This document shows, piece by piece, positions 1 to 10,870 of a stretch of 64,000 nucleotides of DNA. Every line of letters begins with the position of its first letter. Within the stretch, counting starts at the first letter, position 1. Position numbers and translations under genes: made by a program. Source of the DNA: Congeria kusceri (taxonomy: Eukaryota > Mollusca > Bivalvia > Myida > Dreissenidae); assembly GCA_027627225.1 (NCBI GenBank), contig JAPFQT010000035.1, positions 473,501 through 537,500 of the forward strand, in the 5' to 3' direction. Below the pieces are notes generated by a model, which worked only from the letters and a program-made list of their open reading frames with translations, searched no databases and was not told where the DNA came from.

Positions 1-75
1 TAACATTATTTTTCGATGTTATTTAAAATAAAATAAAATTATTTTTCAATATTATTTAAAATAAAATAAATAAGT
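1..75. repeat. AT-rich tandem duplication
   Basis: Two imperfect ~38 bp units lie head to tail. Each holds the words ttatttttc, atattattt and aaaataaaataaa. It is simple low-complexity DNA; nothing else is visible up to about 227. Confidence 0.6.
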
Positions 76-227
76 CATTTTTCATCATCAAATAGCAAAC
101 TCATTTTTTCATGTGGCTAGCTCCTAAAACAGTAGTAGGAAATGTTTCTATATTTAGAATAAATAAAAAGAATATAATTATTTCATGTCAAAGCAATGAA
201 CTGATGAACTATGCCACATTTTAAATC

Positions 228-442
228 CGTTCCCAGCCCGTGTGAACTGTGCAGTCCGCACAGCCTGATCTGGGACACCACTTTCCGCTTTTATGGTATT
301 TTCTGTTTCTATGAAGTCTCTTCTAAACATAAATCCACTGTAGGCAGAAAGTGCCTTTCTGTATTAGCCTGTGCGGACTGCACAGGCTGATCCGGGACGA
401 CACTTTAGGCACTTGCACTAAGCCCGGTTTTCCCATGACACC
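228..442. repeat. Dispersed bivalve-type repeat with paired palindromes
   Basis: Two ~37 bp subunits in direct orientation each hold a 6 bp stem, CTGTGC/GCACAG (247-263 and 369-385). Each is followed by ctgatcNgggac and a cactttNNgc tract. The element ends gcccggttttccca. From memory this is a very abundant MITE- or SINE-like repeat of Dreissena-type bivalves; that family assignment is inference. The 5-base loops of the two palindromes are reverse complements of each other (agtcc and ggact). Confidence 0.6.
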
Positions 443-1522
443 CCTTATATATATTTGAAGAGTTTGTATGATTAAATTATTTTAGTATACAATGCATTTA
501 TTCATAGTCTTATAAAAACGATGTCTATTTGTAGATTGTATTGCCTCTACACAAGAAATTGGTAGAAACATCAGTATTTCACAAGAAAAACAATGATGCA
601 GAGCATCATAAGGTGCCGGGAAACTATGAAAAGTCCATATTTTAAAGATACATTTAATTATGTAATGTCCGTACAATTGACTGATCTTACCGCTTCATAT
701 TTTCCATCTGCGATTTTTTTAATCTAAATAATTTATACAGTAGTTGTCAGTCAAATCAAAATTTACTAGAAGTTACCTTGTTTCCAAGAAAATAAGGAAG
801 AGAAGGAATATATCAGCATCAAAATATTTGTTATGGATTAAGCATTTATACTATGTGTTCCAAATAAAAACACATGTCAGGGAACATTTATCACCATTAA
901 ATATAATGATTTTACTTCATTTGTGATCACAAAAGCGTTAAGTTAGATTTAATAGTTGCGATTAAGATTTATATTCCTTTGTGAAAACACATCTCGAGCG
1001 TTTTTGTGTATAACTATTATAGCTTTAATGCATTCATTAAACGCACAGAAAGTAAAAATACCAAATTTAAATCAAACTGATTTACATATGTCCAAAGCCT
1101 CCGCCAGTGTCTATTTATAGAAAGATGCAAAATCTATTTGTACATTGAATAGCCTCTACAGGAGAAGAAAAGATAAAATGCAATTCTAAATAATTCTTAA
1201 TAAATAGATTTACGAACAGTTATTCAAATAAACATACATGGTAAGTTTATAAATATAAGTAATTCTCCATTCATTATTAATCTTATTGCCCATGGTTCGC
1301 TGGATGCTTGTTAGATGATTCAGTGCTGTTTACGTGCATACAATGAATAGGCGCAGGTCAGTCAGCGAGTGTATTCTATGGAATGTTGCCTATCGAATAT
1401 ACGATATTAACGGCTGATTTGCCCAAGGTTATGGTTACACAGCCTATAAACACTGGCATGTAAATCGAAAATGAAACTTGAGCCCATGCAACTTTCGAGT
1501 AGGGAGCTCATAACTGGAAATT
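443..1522. other. AT-rich DNA without a recognisable gene
   Basis: Short open frames here (482-676 minus, 744-926 plus) have no recognisable domain and AT-driven composition. Around 1110-1280 the order ctctacaggagaag, agatgcaa, taataaatag, gtaagtttataaatataa matches part of the inverted-repeat arms at 39.6 and 50.6 kb. This is a third, diverged fragment of that repeat family. Confidence 0.5.
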
Positions 1523-3190
1523 ACAGGCTGTCAACTCGCCCTCAGTGAAAAAGTAGGAAAAATATAGGAAGTTTCTTTAAAGAAAAGTAGGAAAAAAGTA
1601 GTAAAAAGTATATATTTCTCGTCAAAAAGTAGGAATTTTAAAATTTTAAAACACATTTACCATAGCAAAGTTACGTTTAAATTGACTGAACTTCGTAAAT
1701 TACCCTTCAATGTTAACAATAGGCAACTGTTCAGCTTGAGGAGTGTAATCATGGGACATCTGCCAGAAATCCTGAATTGGTTTTTTTAATTGTTTAACTA
1801 ATAATACAAACGTACCAATAACTAGCTCAATATAAACGTAAGGTTATGATTACAATAAACGCGTATACTGCAGAATATGTTACATCAATACCAAAGGTTT
1901 CACAGAGTTACTACTACCAATAGTATCAAGCACTTCGAAATCAATCGTCTTTTTTAAGAAGTTGTACTCCCAGTTGTGTCGGACCATCTTTGCCTGCTGT
2001 TTATCGGATTTAATGCCACACTCATCAGCCAGTTATAATATGGTGATTTCCAGCTTTTCATGGTGGAGAAAGACAACAAACGTGCGAGCACACTGGGTAG
2101 AACTACTGATCTTTCATAAGATAGATGGGTAGCTTTCTCACTTCAAAGACTATGATTAAGGCTCGAGCCTACTGTGGTTTGGGCCTACAGTGGTAAGGGG
2201 CAAGTGATCAACATTCAGAGACTTTAACCCACAGTAAGATATCTGTGTCTGTGAATTCATACCTCCCTCGCATTTATTGTACACCAATGGGTAGGAAGGA
2301 CATCAGGATAATGAATAGGTGAATTCAGCACGACTTATCACAAATTACGAACACACAGGATTTCTAACATATTGGTTAGAGCATTTACGGAGTCAAGGAT
2401 GGCATTATATTCCATCTTCGTGATAATCTTTCATAATATAAACGGAATAGCAATCGGTACATATTCAGAAAAATCTCGATAAATAGTATTATTTTCCAAA
2501 ATCGCTAAACATTTTCTTTAACAATAAGAAGACAAGTGGGTAATGCATTTTTTCAGGTTGTATGTCCATACAACTTTATTAAAACTATTGTTTTGATTTC
2601 CAATTTACCCGTAGGTGATAATGAAGTAGACTACAACCTGCTAGATTTCGGAGTCAGTCAGCCATTAATCCCAGATTCTAAATATCTGATGTCCTGTATA
2701 TGTATTTGAATAACATTATTTGATAAAAGATCTGCATAAAATCTACACTAGACATTTAGAGCTGGAAAGTACACTGAGCTCCATCAGTAAGCCCATCATT
2801 GGGAACAAAACCACAATAATATCTACACATGTATATGATAACAGATTCATTCTTCAGTGTACATGACTTTAACTTGATTTTTAACACCTTTTAAATATCA
2901 CAGAACCTTTAAAAGGCCTGTAAATACAAATCTATGCATGTCAAAGTCAATACATACAATAAAAATAGTTCCAGACAAATTAGCAGGGGAACATACCACA
3001 TTGTCCCATCTATACAATACATTTACAAATAGACTTTGTTCTTTTTTATATAAAACATTATTTAATTCATCTTCATTTTTGGCAAACTAAAAAAGTAGGA
3101 ATAATAGGAATTTATTTTACCAAAAAGTAGGAAAAAGTAAAAAGAGTGAGTCAAAAAAGTAGGACAAAGTAGGACCAGTTGACAGCCTGT
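1523..3190. mobile_element. hAT-like DNA transposon, decayed
   Basis: The ends form a terminal inverted repeat with 18 of 20 bases matching, beginning ACAGGCTGTCAACT at the left and read as its complement at the right. The word AAGTAGGA or a close variant is repeated at both ends in the same orientation (about 1550-1635 and 3090-3175), as expected of subterminal transposase-binding sites. No clean target duplication is visible. The interior has no long open frame but contains one exon-like coding remnant on the minus strand (1880-2032). The CAGG start and length fit hAT; the superfamily is inferred. Confidence 0.65.
1880..2032 (-). pseudogene. Exon-like coding remnant inside the 1.5-3.2 kb transposon
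   Basis: Read on the minus strand, 50 codons run open to a TAA. The composition is protein-like (charged, aromatic, few AT-type codons) and includes NWEYNFLKKTIDFEVLD. An in-frame stop precedes the first codon, where an acceptor-like site tata(a)|CTG would lie, so this reads as a last exon or its relic. I do not recognise the protein. Its place between transposon ends suggests a transposase or cargo exon, but a host exon captured by the element is also possible. Confidence is limited because only one short open stretch supports it. Confidence 0.35.
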
Positions 3191-3392
3191 TGTGAGTTAC
3201 GCGTGACACAAATATAAAAATGTCATTTGTTTCTAAACGATGTCTGTAACTCTGATGTCGGAACAAACTTCATAAAAATACCCAGTCATCACTCTAGCAG
3301 TTATACTTTTTGAGTTACGCGCGACACAAAAATCCGACGTAAGGATGGACAAGGGCAAATTTATATGCACCCCTCCTCAAAATGGGGGCATA
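3191..3392 (+). repeat. 3' fragment of HINE-like family 1
   Basis: It contains one and a half core units with tttttgagttacgcgcgaca, then ggacaagggcaaat, and ends with a C-run/G-run hairpin and GGGGGCATAACAA. The same words end the fuller copy at 4153-5158. The 5' end is missing; the piece abuts the transposon end at 3190. Confidence 0.7.
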
Positions 3393-4080
3393 ACAAATGT
3401 TTTACAAACCGCTGAATACATAAATTGGTAGTACAACTGCTTTTACCAGTACTGAATACAAAATGTACAAATTGTAATAAAGTTTTATTGTATATGTTTG
3501 TGTAATTTGTACAACAAATAATTGAATAGTAACTTTCCCAGACAACTTTCATTAAAAAGGACCTTTAAAGTCAACAAAGACACAACTGCGTAATGATCCT
3601 TACTATTTATGATCTATAAGTAAAAAAATACACAATGAATGACCATGACCTTTATGCTCGTTTTCAAAAACTCTCAATCGAAGCACATATGTGGCTGCAA
3701 ATTTAATCTGGATGTTACATGTTTGCATATTTTAAATACAATGTATGTAAATTATCTTCAATGGCTGACCAGAAAATGAGATCAGCAAAAGTAAACAATG
3801 CGACTGTATCAACTAATACAGCTAAGTTTATCCCACAGGGTGTTATTTCAACAATCACAGCTTGAAGATGAGATAAACTACAGGGTTTAACCTTAGTGTG
3901 TGCATAACATTATACATGGCATGTACATACACACAATGTTTAAATAGATATAATGCATAATTGTCTGAACATATTTGTTCTGAATTTGCGGGTGTTAGTA
4001 TTTGATCAATAATCTCCAGTATAGAATGGATCAAACTATTATAATTAAAATTCTTCAAGAAATCGTGAATTGCACGACAT
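3393..4080. repeat. Diverged duplicated block X, copy 1
   Basis: Shared order with 26695-27295 includes agtacaactNcttttacNagt, gttttattgtatatgtttgt, ggacctttaaagtcaa, tttatgatctata, aatgcgactgtatc and agctaagtttatccc. Similarity is patchy with many small indels, so the duplication is old. No open frame is shared between the copies. Confidence 0.6.
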
Positions 4081-4152
4081 TTTGTAATGGTCTACAGTAC
4101 TACTACAATCAAAATTAATAAAGAGGCGTATCGACAGTAGGTCCACATTTAT

Positions 4153-5158
4153 AAAAAACTAGACATGCGTCAGTAGGACACCGATGCCCCTACATTCCGC
4201 TGGTTGTCACAAAACTCTGATGTTGGAAAAAATGCACCAAAATACCCTGGTGCACAAGTTCACATGCTGATAAATATGCTTATAAAGTTTCATTATTCTA
4301 GCAGTTATACTTTTTGAGTTCGAGCGATACAAATCCAAAAATGTCATTTTTTGCTAAAAAAAGGTCATAACTCCACGGATGGCGGAAAAAAATGGCACCA
4401 AAATACCCAGGTGCACATGTTCACATACTGAATAATATGTTAATAAAGTTCCATCAGTCTAATAATAATACTTTTTGAGTTACACGTGACACAAGTCCAA
4501 AAATTTCATTTTTTGCTAAAAAAAGGTCAATAACTCTGCCAATGTCCAAAAAACTGCACCTAAATACCCAGGTGCACAAGTTCACATTTTGATTCATATG
4601 TATATAAAGTTTCATCACAGTAGCAGTAATACTCTTTGAGTTATGTGCAACAGAAATCCAAAATTGTCATTTTTTGCTAAAAAAGGGCCATTACTCCAGT
4701 GATGTCTCAAAAAACAGCCCCCAAAAAAGTCAGGTGCGCAAGTTCACACGCTGATTAATAAGTTTATAAAGTTTCTTCACTCTAGCAATAATACTTTTTG
4801 AGTTACACGCGACACAAGTCCAAAAATGTCATTTTTTGCTGGGCCATAACTCCGATGGTGTTTGAAAAAAATGCACCAAAATACCTAGGTGCACAAGTTC
4901 ACATGCAGATTAATATAAGACCAAAAAATATCTTTTTTTACTTAAGAAGGGCCCAAACTCCGCTGATGTCTGAAAAAAATGCACCAAAATACCCAGGTGC
5001 ACAAGCCCCTATGATGATGAATATGCTTATCAAGTTTCATCACTCTAGCAGTTAAACTTTTTTAATTATGCGCGACACGAAAATCCAACGGAAGGACGGA
5101 TGGACAGACAAGGGCAAATCTAACTGCCCCCCCCCCCTCTAAAGTGGGGGCATAACAA
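4153..5158 (+). mobile_element. HINE/DINE-like non-autonomous element, family 1
   Basis: Five to six tandem cores of about 165 bp follow each other, each with ggNcataactc, aNatgcaccaaaatacccag, gtgcacaagttcacatg, aagtttcatcactctagca and tttttgagttacNcgcgaca. The 5' end holds gatgcccctac and the 3' end closes with ggacagacaagggcaaat and a hairpin ending GGGGGCATAACAA, so the 5' motif pairs with the 3' end. Small open frames across it (for example 4798-5055) are by-products of the tandem cores. Assignment to Helentron-associated elements rests on architecture only. Confidence 0.65.
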
Positions 5159-6400
5159 ACTTCATTTGCAGAGAATAATTATTGAACCATGTTGTTTTGT
5201 TTCTGTAAACATTTGAAAAACATATACTATTTTATTACATTAACATTGGTCACAGGTGATACTTTTGCGGGCGTGCAACAATTTGTAGTAGTAGTAAAAG
5301 AGATATGAATGGAATGTACATTAAGTACCATAATGCGCCTGCTCACTATTGATAAACTTTGCAGATAGCAAGTTTTCATTAAAGATCACAAATTGTGTGA
5401 TCTTGGTGTGTGTTTTAATCCTTATAGAACCATGTCTTCCAAACTTAATTATTGTCTCATACACATGTATACCTTTTTCATAAATATTATGTTAATAATA
5501 GGAAATTGTCTTGAATTAAAATAAGCTGAACTTCGATATATCAAAGTCGCCGAGAGCTCACAAACGACTTTGAGATATCAGCAGTTTGACATCTCCAAAA
5601 AGAGACCTTTTATAAGTATTTAGTCTAAATGTTCACGAAATTGAAATACAACATTGTGATCCTGTATGCATATACTGGGAAAATTATTCAAGTTCACAAA
5701 CGCTCATTTAAATATGTGTCGAGATGTTTGCGATCTGAGAGAAACTTGGTCCTAGCTTGATATTGTCACTGGTATCAACCCTTTGAGATAAACAGAAATA
5801 AGTGTGAAAATACTTGTAAGGACAGAAAACCTCTTCAAGTTAAAACTTCAGATAACAATATTCATTTCATATAAATTAAGAAGGAAACAAGTTTACAATT
5901 ATGTTTTAGATAACCTGAACTTTATTTTTTATGCGAGTTTGAGATTACTAAGTTCAGCTCTATGTCTATACACAATGCAATACTTTCGATACGCCCCTTT
6001 AAATCAAAGGTACACAAATAACATTATTTAATTTTGGCATGAATGTTCAGGTCTTGAATGGGTGGTGAAGCATAATAGACACTGAAAGGAATTCAATTGA
6101 TTGTATTTCAAAAAGAACATGGTAAATTGGCTAGTGAACAAACCTCAAACAAAATAAATGGTTTATTTTGTTAATCAGGGGCCATATTACAGAAAACATC
6201 TTAAATATGTTCAATGTTCAAATTTTGGAAGTGTAATATTTCTAAAACCGCACATGTAGTTGTGAATTTCTTTACAGATAAGTAATTAACAATGAATAGT
6301 ATAAGTGATTACGATGAAACTGAAGAACACGATCATATACGTTAAATAATGGCTATTAGAGACAAGAAAAGGCCGTGGATAAAATCAACACACCACAGTT
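5159..6400. other. AT-rich DNA, no gene recognised
   Basis: It contains a short hairpin element (5535-5579) and, at about 6035-6130, words shared with 24560-24650 (gttNaggtcttgaatg, the start of duplicated block Y). The open frame 5804-6031 has no recognisable feature. Confidence 0.45.
5535..5579. repeat. Small hairpin MITE-like sequence
   Basis: Inverted arms gatatatcaaagtcg and cgactttgagatatc match at 14 of 15 positions around a 15 nt loop. The flanking words aagctgaacttc and agcagttt extend it weakly. It resembles the gaacttcgatatatc MITEs common in molluscs (from memory). Confidence 0.5.
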
Positions 6401-7048
6401 AATAACGAGAGCTGTTTGTAAAACAGTTATGCCCCCTCTAGGTTATAAGCAATCTTTTAAATATCAAGTTTGATGGTGATCGGATGAGAACTGTTGGACA
6501 TAGGGAGTGAAAACTGCTTAGGACAATTTTAGATCAACGAAACGTAACTCTGCAGATCTTGGTGTGTTTTGGTTGATCATCAAACTTGGCAATGATACTA
6601 TAACCTCCAATATTTTCATTAAGTTTGGTGAAGATTAGATGAAAACTGTTGTACTTAGAGTGTTATGCTAAAACGGCCAATTTAAGATAATTCAAGGGTC
6701 ATAACTCCACTAATTCTGGGGCGATTTGGCTGATTATCGAACTTGGCCAAGAAATTATGCCCACAAACATTTTCAGCAAGTTTAGTGAAGATATGATGAA
6801 AACTGTCAGATGGAAACTGCTAAAAAGGCTAATTTTAGATAATTCAAGGGCCGTAACTCAACAATTCCTGGAGCGATTTGGCTGATTATCAAATTTGGTC
6901 AAGATATCATGCCAATAAAGTTTAGTTAAGATCGGATGAAAACTATTAGACTTAGAGAGCGGAAATGAAAGTGGTCTACCAACCGACCGACCGACAGACA
7001 GACTGACATTAAACCAATACACACCGCCATCTTTGATGGGGGGCATAA
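6401..7048 (+). mobile_element. HINE/DINE-like element, family 2, intact ends
   Basis: It starts AATAACGAGAG, then a perfect hairpin CTGTTT-gta-AAACAG (6412-6426), then TATGCCCCC. Cores of about 165 bp follow, with gatcggatgaaaactgtt, gggNcataactc and gcgatttggctgattatc. The 3' part has a ccgaccgaccgacagacaga tract and a hairpin CCATC-ttt-GATGG followed by GGGGCATAATT, which is the reverse complement of the 5' motif. The frame 6858-7046 on the minus strand is a by-product. Confidence 0.7.
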
Positions 7049-7615
7049 TTACTGTAAATGTGATCGATGTTGTTGTTGTTATAACTATGGTAAATTACTG
7101 AGGAAAGTTTTATAATTAAACGGCTAATGCCGTGTTTTTCCAAAGCTGTTTCTCATATAAGAATACTGCTGGCAAATTGCTACACAAAATAACCATGAAG
7201 GGAGCACTTTGCTCATCATGGGACAATACTTCTGGTGGTATTATTATAGGTTTTTGTCATTTGTTTTCTATACAGTAAAGCAAACAATTTACTAACTGTG
7301 GTCTAGGTTGGATAAATTTTACATAAAGTGTCAAAGAGCCAGTTATTTACATAGCCATTTAGAAAAGATATTCTTGAATATCCTTGAGAAAATATTTAAA
7401 CTTAAGGAGTGCAGTTTATGTATAAGTTTGCGACAATAAATCAATTTATGTTCACAAAGTTGCAAAAGTTGATTTTGATCTCAAAATCAGGAAAGAAAAC
7501 ACACAAACTTGACCCAATTATAAAGCAGTAAATTTTGAATCTAACACATTTATTCATAACCTGTAAGTAACTTACATGTCACAAACATACCCGTATTACA
7601 AATCTATTATCTAGT
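7049..7615. other. AT-rich DNA, nothing recognised
   Basis: No open frame with protein-like composition, no tandem structure and no inverted ends were seen. Confidence 0.4.
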
Positions 7616-7940
7616 TTAGAATGACAATTTTATACAAAGGAATTCCCTGGGGAAGGCTATCACATTTGGCAAGCTATTTGAAATCTTGTAGTGTCTACTA
7701 ATTTGTTTTCAAACTCAATAATAAATTGTTGGCTCATCGACAGTTTTTAAAGCATATTATTTCTGCCAAAGTTTTTGCTTTGTTTTCCACTGAAAGGGTC
7801 AAAGACGCACTGATTACTCTGTGCCAAAGATCTACTACAGAACAATGTGTTAAGGGATTTATGAATGTGGTTTTGTATGTTGACAATTGTTTTAAGATTC
7901 TGCTTCAAATCTGCAGTGTCATTAGCAAGAGATAGGATAT
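7616..7940. repeat. Diverged duplicated block Z, copy 1
   Basis: It aligns by eye with 24872-25195 through acaaaggaattcNctgggga, tttcaaact, gaaagggtcaaag, gtgccaaaga and gcaagagat in the same order and orientation. The open frame 7726-7935 is not preserved in the other copy because small indels shift the frame, so I do not call it coding. Confidence 0.55.
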
Positions 7941-8057
7941 AATTTACACCTGAATTTCTTTAACACCAATCAAGATAAGAATAAATTGAACCAGTAACAA
8001 ACAGAAATTATACGCTTTCATGCCCATTAAACAATACAAAGTTAAAATACGCTCAAA

Positions 8058-8165
8058 CATAATACAAGAGGGCCAAAGTAGCCCTGGGTTGCTATCCTGA
8101 ATTGTCACAAAAGTAGATTGAGGGCAAGAGCCCTGGGTCAAACAATTAATGTCTAACCTCAAACT
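8058..8165 (+). repeat. Truncated 5' end of a HINE-like element
   Basis: It begins aatacaagaGGGC, then an imperfect hairpin to GCCC, then tgggttgct, matching the starts at 17433 and 42421. Only about 100 bp remain, without tandem cores or a 3' hairpin. Confidence 0.45.
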
Positions 8166-9110
8166 AGGGCTATGTTACTTTCAATTTCGTAGCCAAAACT
8201 CTAATGTATCTATTCTGCCCTCAAGCAATTATCTTAGAAATTTATTGACAATTGTTTTTCTTTTATTTTTTTATCTTACACATATCTGCTAGCATCAAAT
8301 TTTATTTTGTCTAGTTTGTGACTTCTTATATTTTGAACAAAACGGCAGATAACGAAGGCTTAAACTGAATTTTATTATTTTAAGGAATTTGGTAGCAAGT
8401 CACGCAAGGAACATTTTTGTTCAATTATTTTTAAAGTTAGCTAGTTTTTCAAGCTTTTGGTTGCCAGAGTTTTACTGATACTCCTTTAAATTAAAGGAAA
8501 ATGGTACAGGATCAAACCATGATCGCATTTTGCACTCTGGACTCTTTAACGTTCATGCCTACTGACCAATACAAATACAATACAAATACAATACAAATTA
8601 AAAATTCAGTTGAACCTCATCAGTCATCCTGGCCATAACGGACATTCCATCTAAACATTTCATCATCGTTGTTTAGACCCAGAAAAAAAAAGTTGTAAAA
8701 ATAGCAAAATAAGAGCATTTGATTTTGTTTTTTAAAATTAGTAAAAGATAAATGGTAAAATATTGCTACAAAAACGAGCATGGGCTCGGGTTAATTGCGA
8801 TTTCCAAATGCATGGCGTTTACTAGAGAAATTGAATGTATAACTGGCAACAGTAAAACAACGATGCTCACAATGTACAATGTGAAACTGAAGTCTGTCTA
8901 CAAGCAGTCTTTTTGTTTTTTAGTGGCGGACAACTACAAGGAGCGAATTGGTACTTTATATAAAATTCATAACTTGACACTGTGCAGAATGATTTTGCAG
9001 ATGTTAGATCATGTATCAGATTGTACCAGCAATGTAGACAATTACACTATTTACTTGTATGGATTTTCTCTAATACCCAAGGATGATTTCTGTGTAATTT
9101 GGTTGAATAC
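8166..9110. other. AT-rich DNA with one medium open frame
   Basis: It includes a short (aataca)n tract near 8570-8602. The 126-codon frame at 8752-9132 is listed separately. No other feature was seen. Confidence 0.4.
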
Positions 9111-9132
9111 TGCCCAGGGCTTTAAGTGTTAA
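8752..9132 (+). CDS. Unrecognised 126-residue open frame, doubtful
   Basis: This is one of the longer uninterrupted frames outside mobile DNA. The product would be rich in Cys, Tyr and Met and has no signal peptide, membrane segment or motif I recognise. Its last codons and stop lie inside the first copy of a 166 bp tandem duplication (9111-9446), and the second copy does not continue the frame usefully. No splice signals or promoter can be argued. A chance frame is the likelier explanation. Confidence 0.12.
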   Translation: MVKYCYKNEHGLGLIAISKCMAFTREIECITGNSKTTMLTMYNVKLKSVYKQSFCFLVADNYKERIGTLYKIHNLTLCRMILQMLDHVSDCTSNVDNYTIYLYGFSLIPKDDFCVIWLNTAQGFKC

Positions 9133-9446
9133 CTGACGCATTGACACAGGCACACACATCGGACGAAATTCATCTTGGGCTTTGAACAAATTTTTTAAAA
9201 CACGTCTGGTGGAAAAGCAATTTAGTTATTTAATAAGTAAGCCAAAAGTCACTAAATAATCATTGGACAGCAATCCTGCCCAGTGTTGAAAGTGTTAACT
9301 GACCCAATGACACACAACGGACGAAACACACAAAATAATTAATGGGCTTGTCACAATTTTTGTTAAAACATGTCTTGTTAGAAAGCAGGGGGCCACAAGT
9401 GACTAAATAAGGAGGCCACAAGCCACTAAATAATCGTTGGAACATG
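9111..9446. repeat. Tandem duplication, two ~166 bp units
   Basis: Both units start tgcccagNg, then aagtgttaactgac, then cggacgaaa, and end with cactaaataatcNttgga. The second has an extra small internal duplication of ggccacaagNgactaaata. It may be a short core array of another dispersed family. Confidence 0.65.
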
Positions 9447-9549
9447 CCTATTATTTGCGAAACAAGGCATGGTATTTCAATTCATTAAAAGAAGTTGTAG
9501 AGAACAAGAACAGACAAGTAATTTTCATCACACAAATCACTCAGATTTA

Positions 9550-10548
9550 CACTGCAGATCCGTTTTATTGCGATCCGTTATTTCGCGATGTCCAATATAT
9601 CGCGAGTTGGCCGTAGATACAGATTTGTTTTGATGTACTTCCATATTTTACTATTACACGACATTCATAAATAAATCCAGTTTGGTCCGGATTTTCGCGC
9701 CTACATTGCTACTCTTTTATTTACACTCTTTTAGTGCGACAAACAATAACCCGACCCGCTCAACATCAAAGAGTAACAGTTTAACGTCATCAGCTTACAA
9801 CGTGCCAGCCACCCATGACAAAAGCCTTTCACTGCTGTCGCTTTAAATAGCAGCCGAATTACACGCCGTCCACGTGGAAGGTGTAAAAATAAGTCATAGA
9901 TCAATACTGACTTATCTGAACGACAATAATGTTATCAATACAGTGAAACTGTTGTTTTTTGTTTAATAGGAAATGCTAACTGCACATCATTTAGCGACAT
10001 AAATAACCAATTTTGTTGTTTTGCGCTACAAAACTTTATACAAAGTAAAGATCTCAATGTTCTCAGCGCTACAAAGTTTGTATACGACAATCATAACACC
10101 AACGCTTTCCATGCGGACGACTTAACGTTGTACATGTCAACATAATTTTGCGTGAGCTTTTCTAGCAGAACAAAGGATTTACACGAAATACATGTGCAGT
10201 TTAATTGTAAATAAAAAATCGTGTTTACGTCATGTGAACAGTAAAATTAGGATAGTTGTTTGGGATTTAGAATTTATTATACCCAATAAGAAATTAATTT
10301 CAAGGAATAATATTATATTTTTATATAACATGGAATGTTTTACATATGGCTATAACACATTGTGGATGTTGACAACAATGAAAAAGGCCAGTTAATTACG
10401 TTTATGTTTTGAGATCGTGAAAATAGGCCAGTATATACATGTATATCTATATGTACATGGATGACCTGACAAGTTATATCGCGATCCGGCTATATCGCAA
10501 TCGCGATCCATGGATCCCGCGAAACCGCGATATAACGGATCTGCAGTG
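9550..10548. mobile_element. Tigger/pogo-like non-autonomous DNA transposon
   Basis: The ends CACTGCAGATCCGTT and its reverse complement are flanked by TA on both sides (9548-9549 and 10549-10550), the target duplication of Tc1/mariner/pogo elements. The next bases, ttattgcgatccgttatttc at the left and the gatatagcNggatcgcgat type at the right, recall the Tigger terminal repeat, which also reads CGTTTTATTGCG. The 999 bp interior has no transposase frame. The frames at 10192-10395 and around 10474-10816 are short and cross the element end. A second, eroded copy ends at 26573. Confidence 0.75.
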
Positions 10549-10870
10549 TATTAGATTAGAACTTGACAATTGTATGCGCAATTTGGCTTCGTACTGGCTT
10601 TCATTGAAACAAGTTACTAATAGCATTACAATGAATAATTGTCTTAAAACACACTGTCTGACCCAAGTGACAACACATAGTATCAAATGTGGATTCCTAT
10701 GCAATTCTGTGAAGACTGAGCATATACGATCAGTTTTTTCAACTTCCATTCAGCGGTTACAGAGAAGTTGTTTCAGGCGAAAGGTTAATATAAAACGACA
10801 GACAACAAACAACTGACAACAAACCATGACTGACCACAATAGCTCACACTAGCACCATCTCAGGTGAGCT
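10549..10870. other. Flank with a family 5-like 3' terminus
   Basis: The stretch 10780-10870 reads cgacagacaac, then agctcac...aggtgagct followed by aaaa. This is the 3' hairpin signature of family 5 (compare 20424-20460) without its cores. The family 3 element starts immediately after it. Confidence 0.45.

Noticed and set aside
7726..7935. Open frame in block Z, also open on the other strand in its duplicate
   Set aside because: Small indels between the two copies shift the frame, so no reading frame is conserved.
10439..10816. 125-codon plus and 91-codon minus frames
   Set aside because: Both cross the right end of the Tigger-like element and overlap each other on opposite strands.
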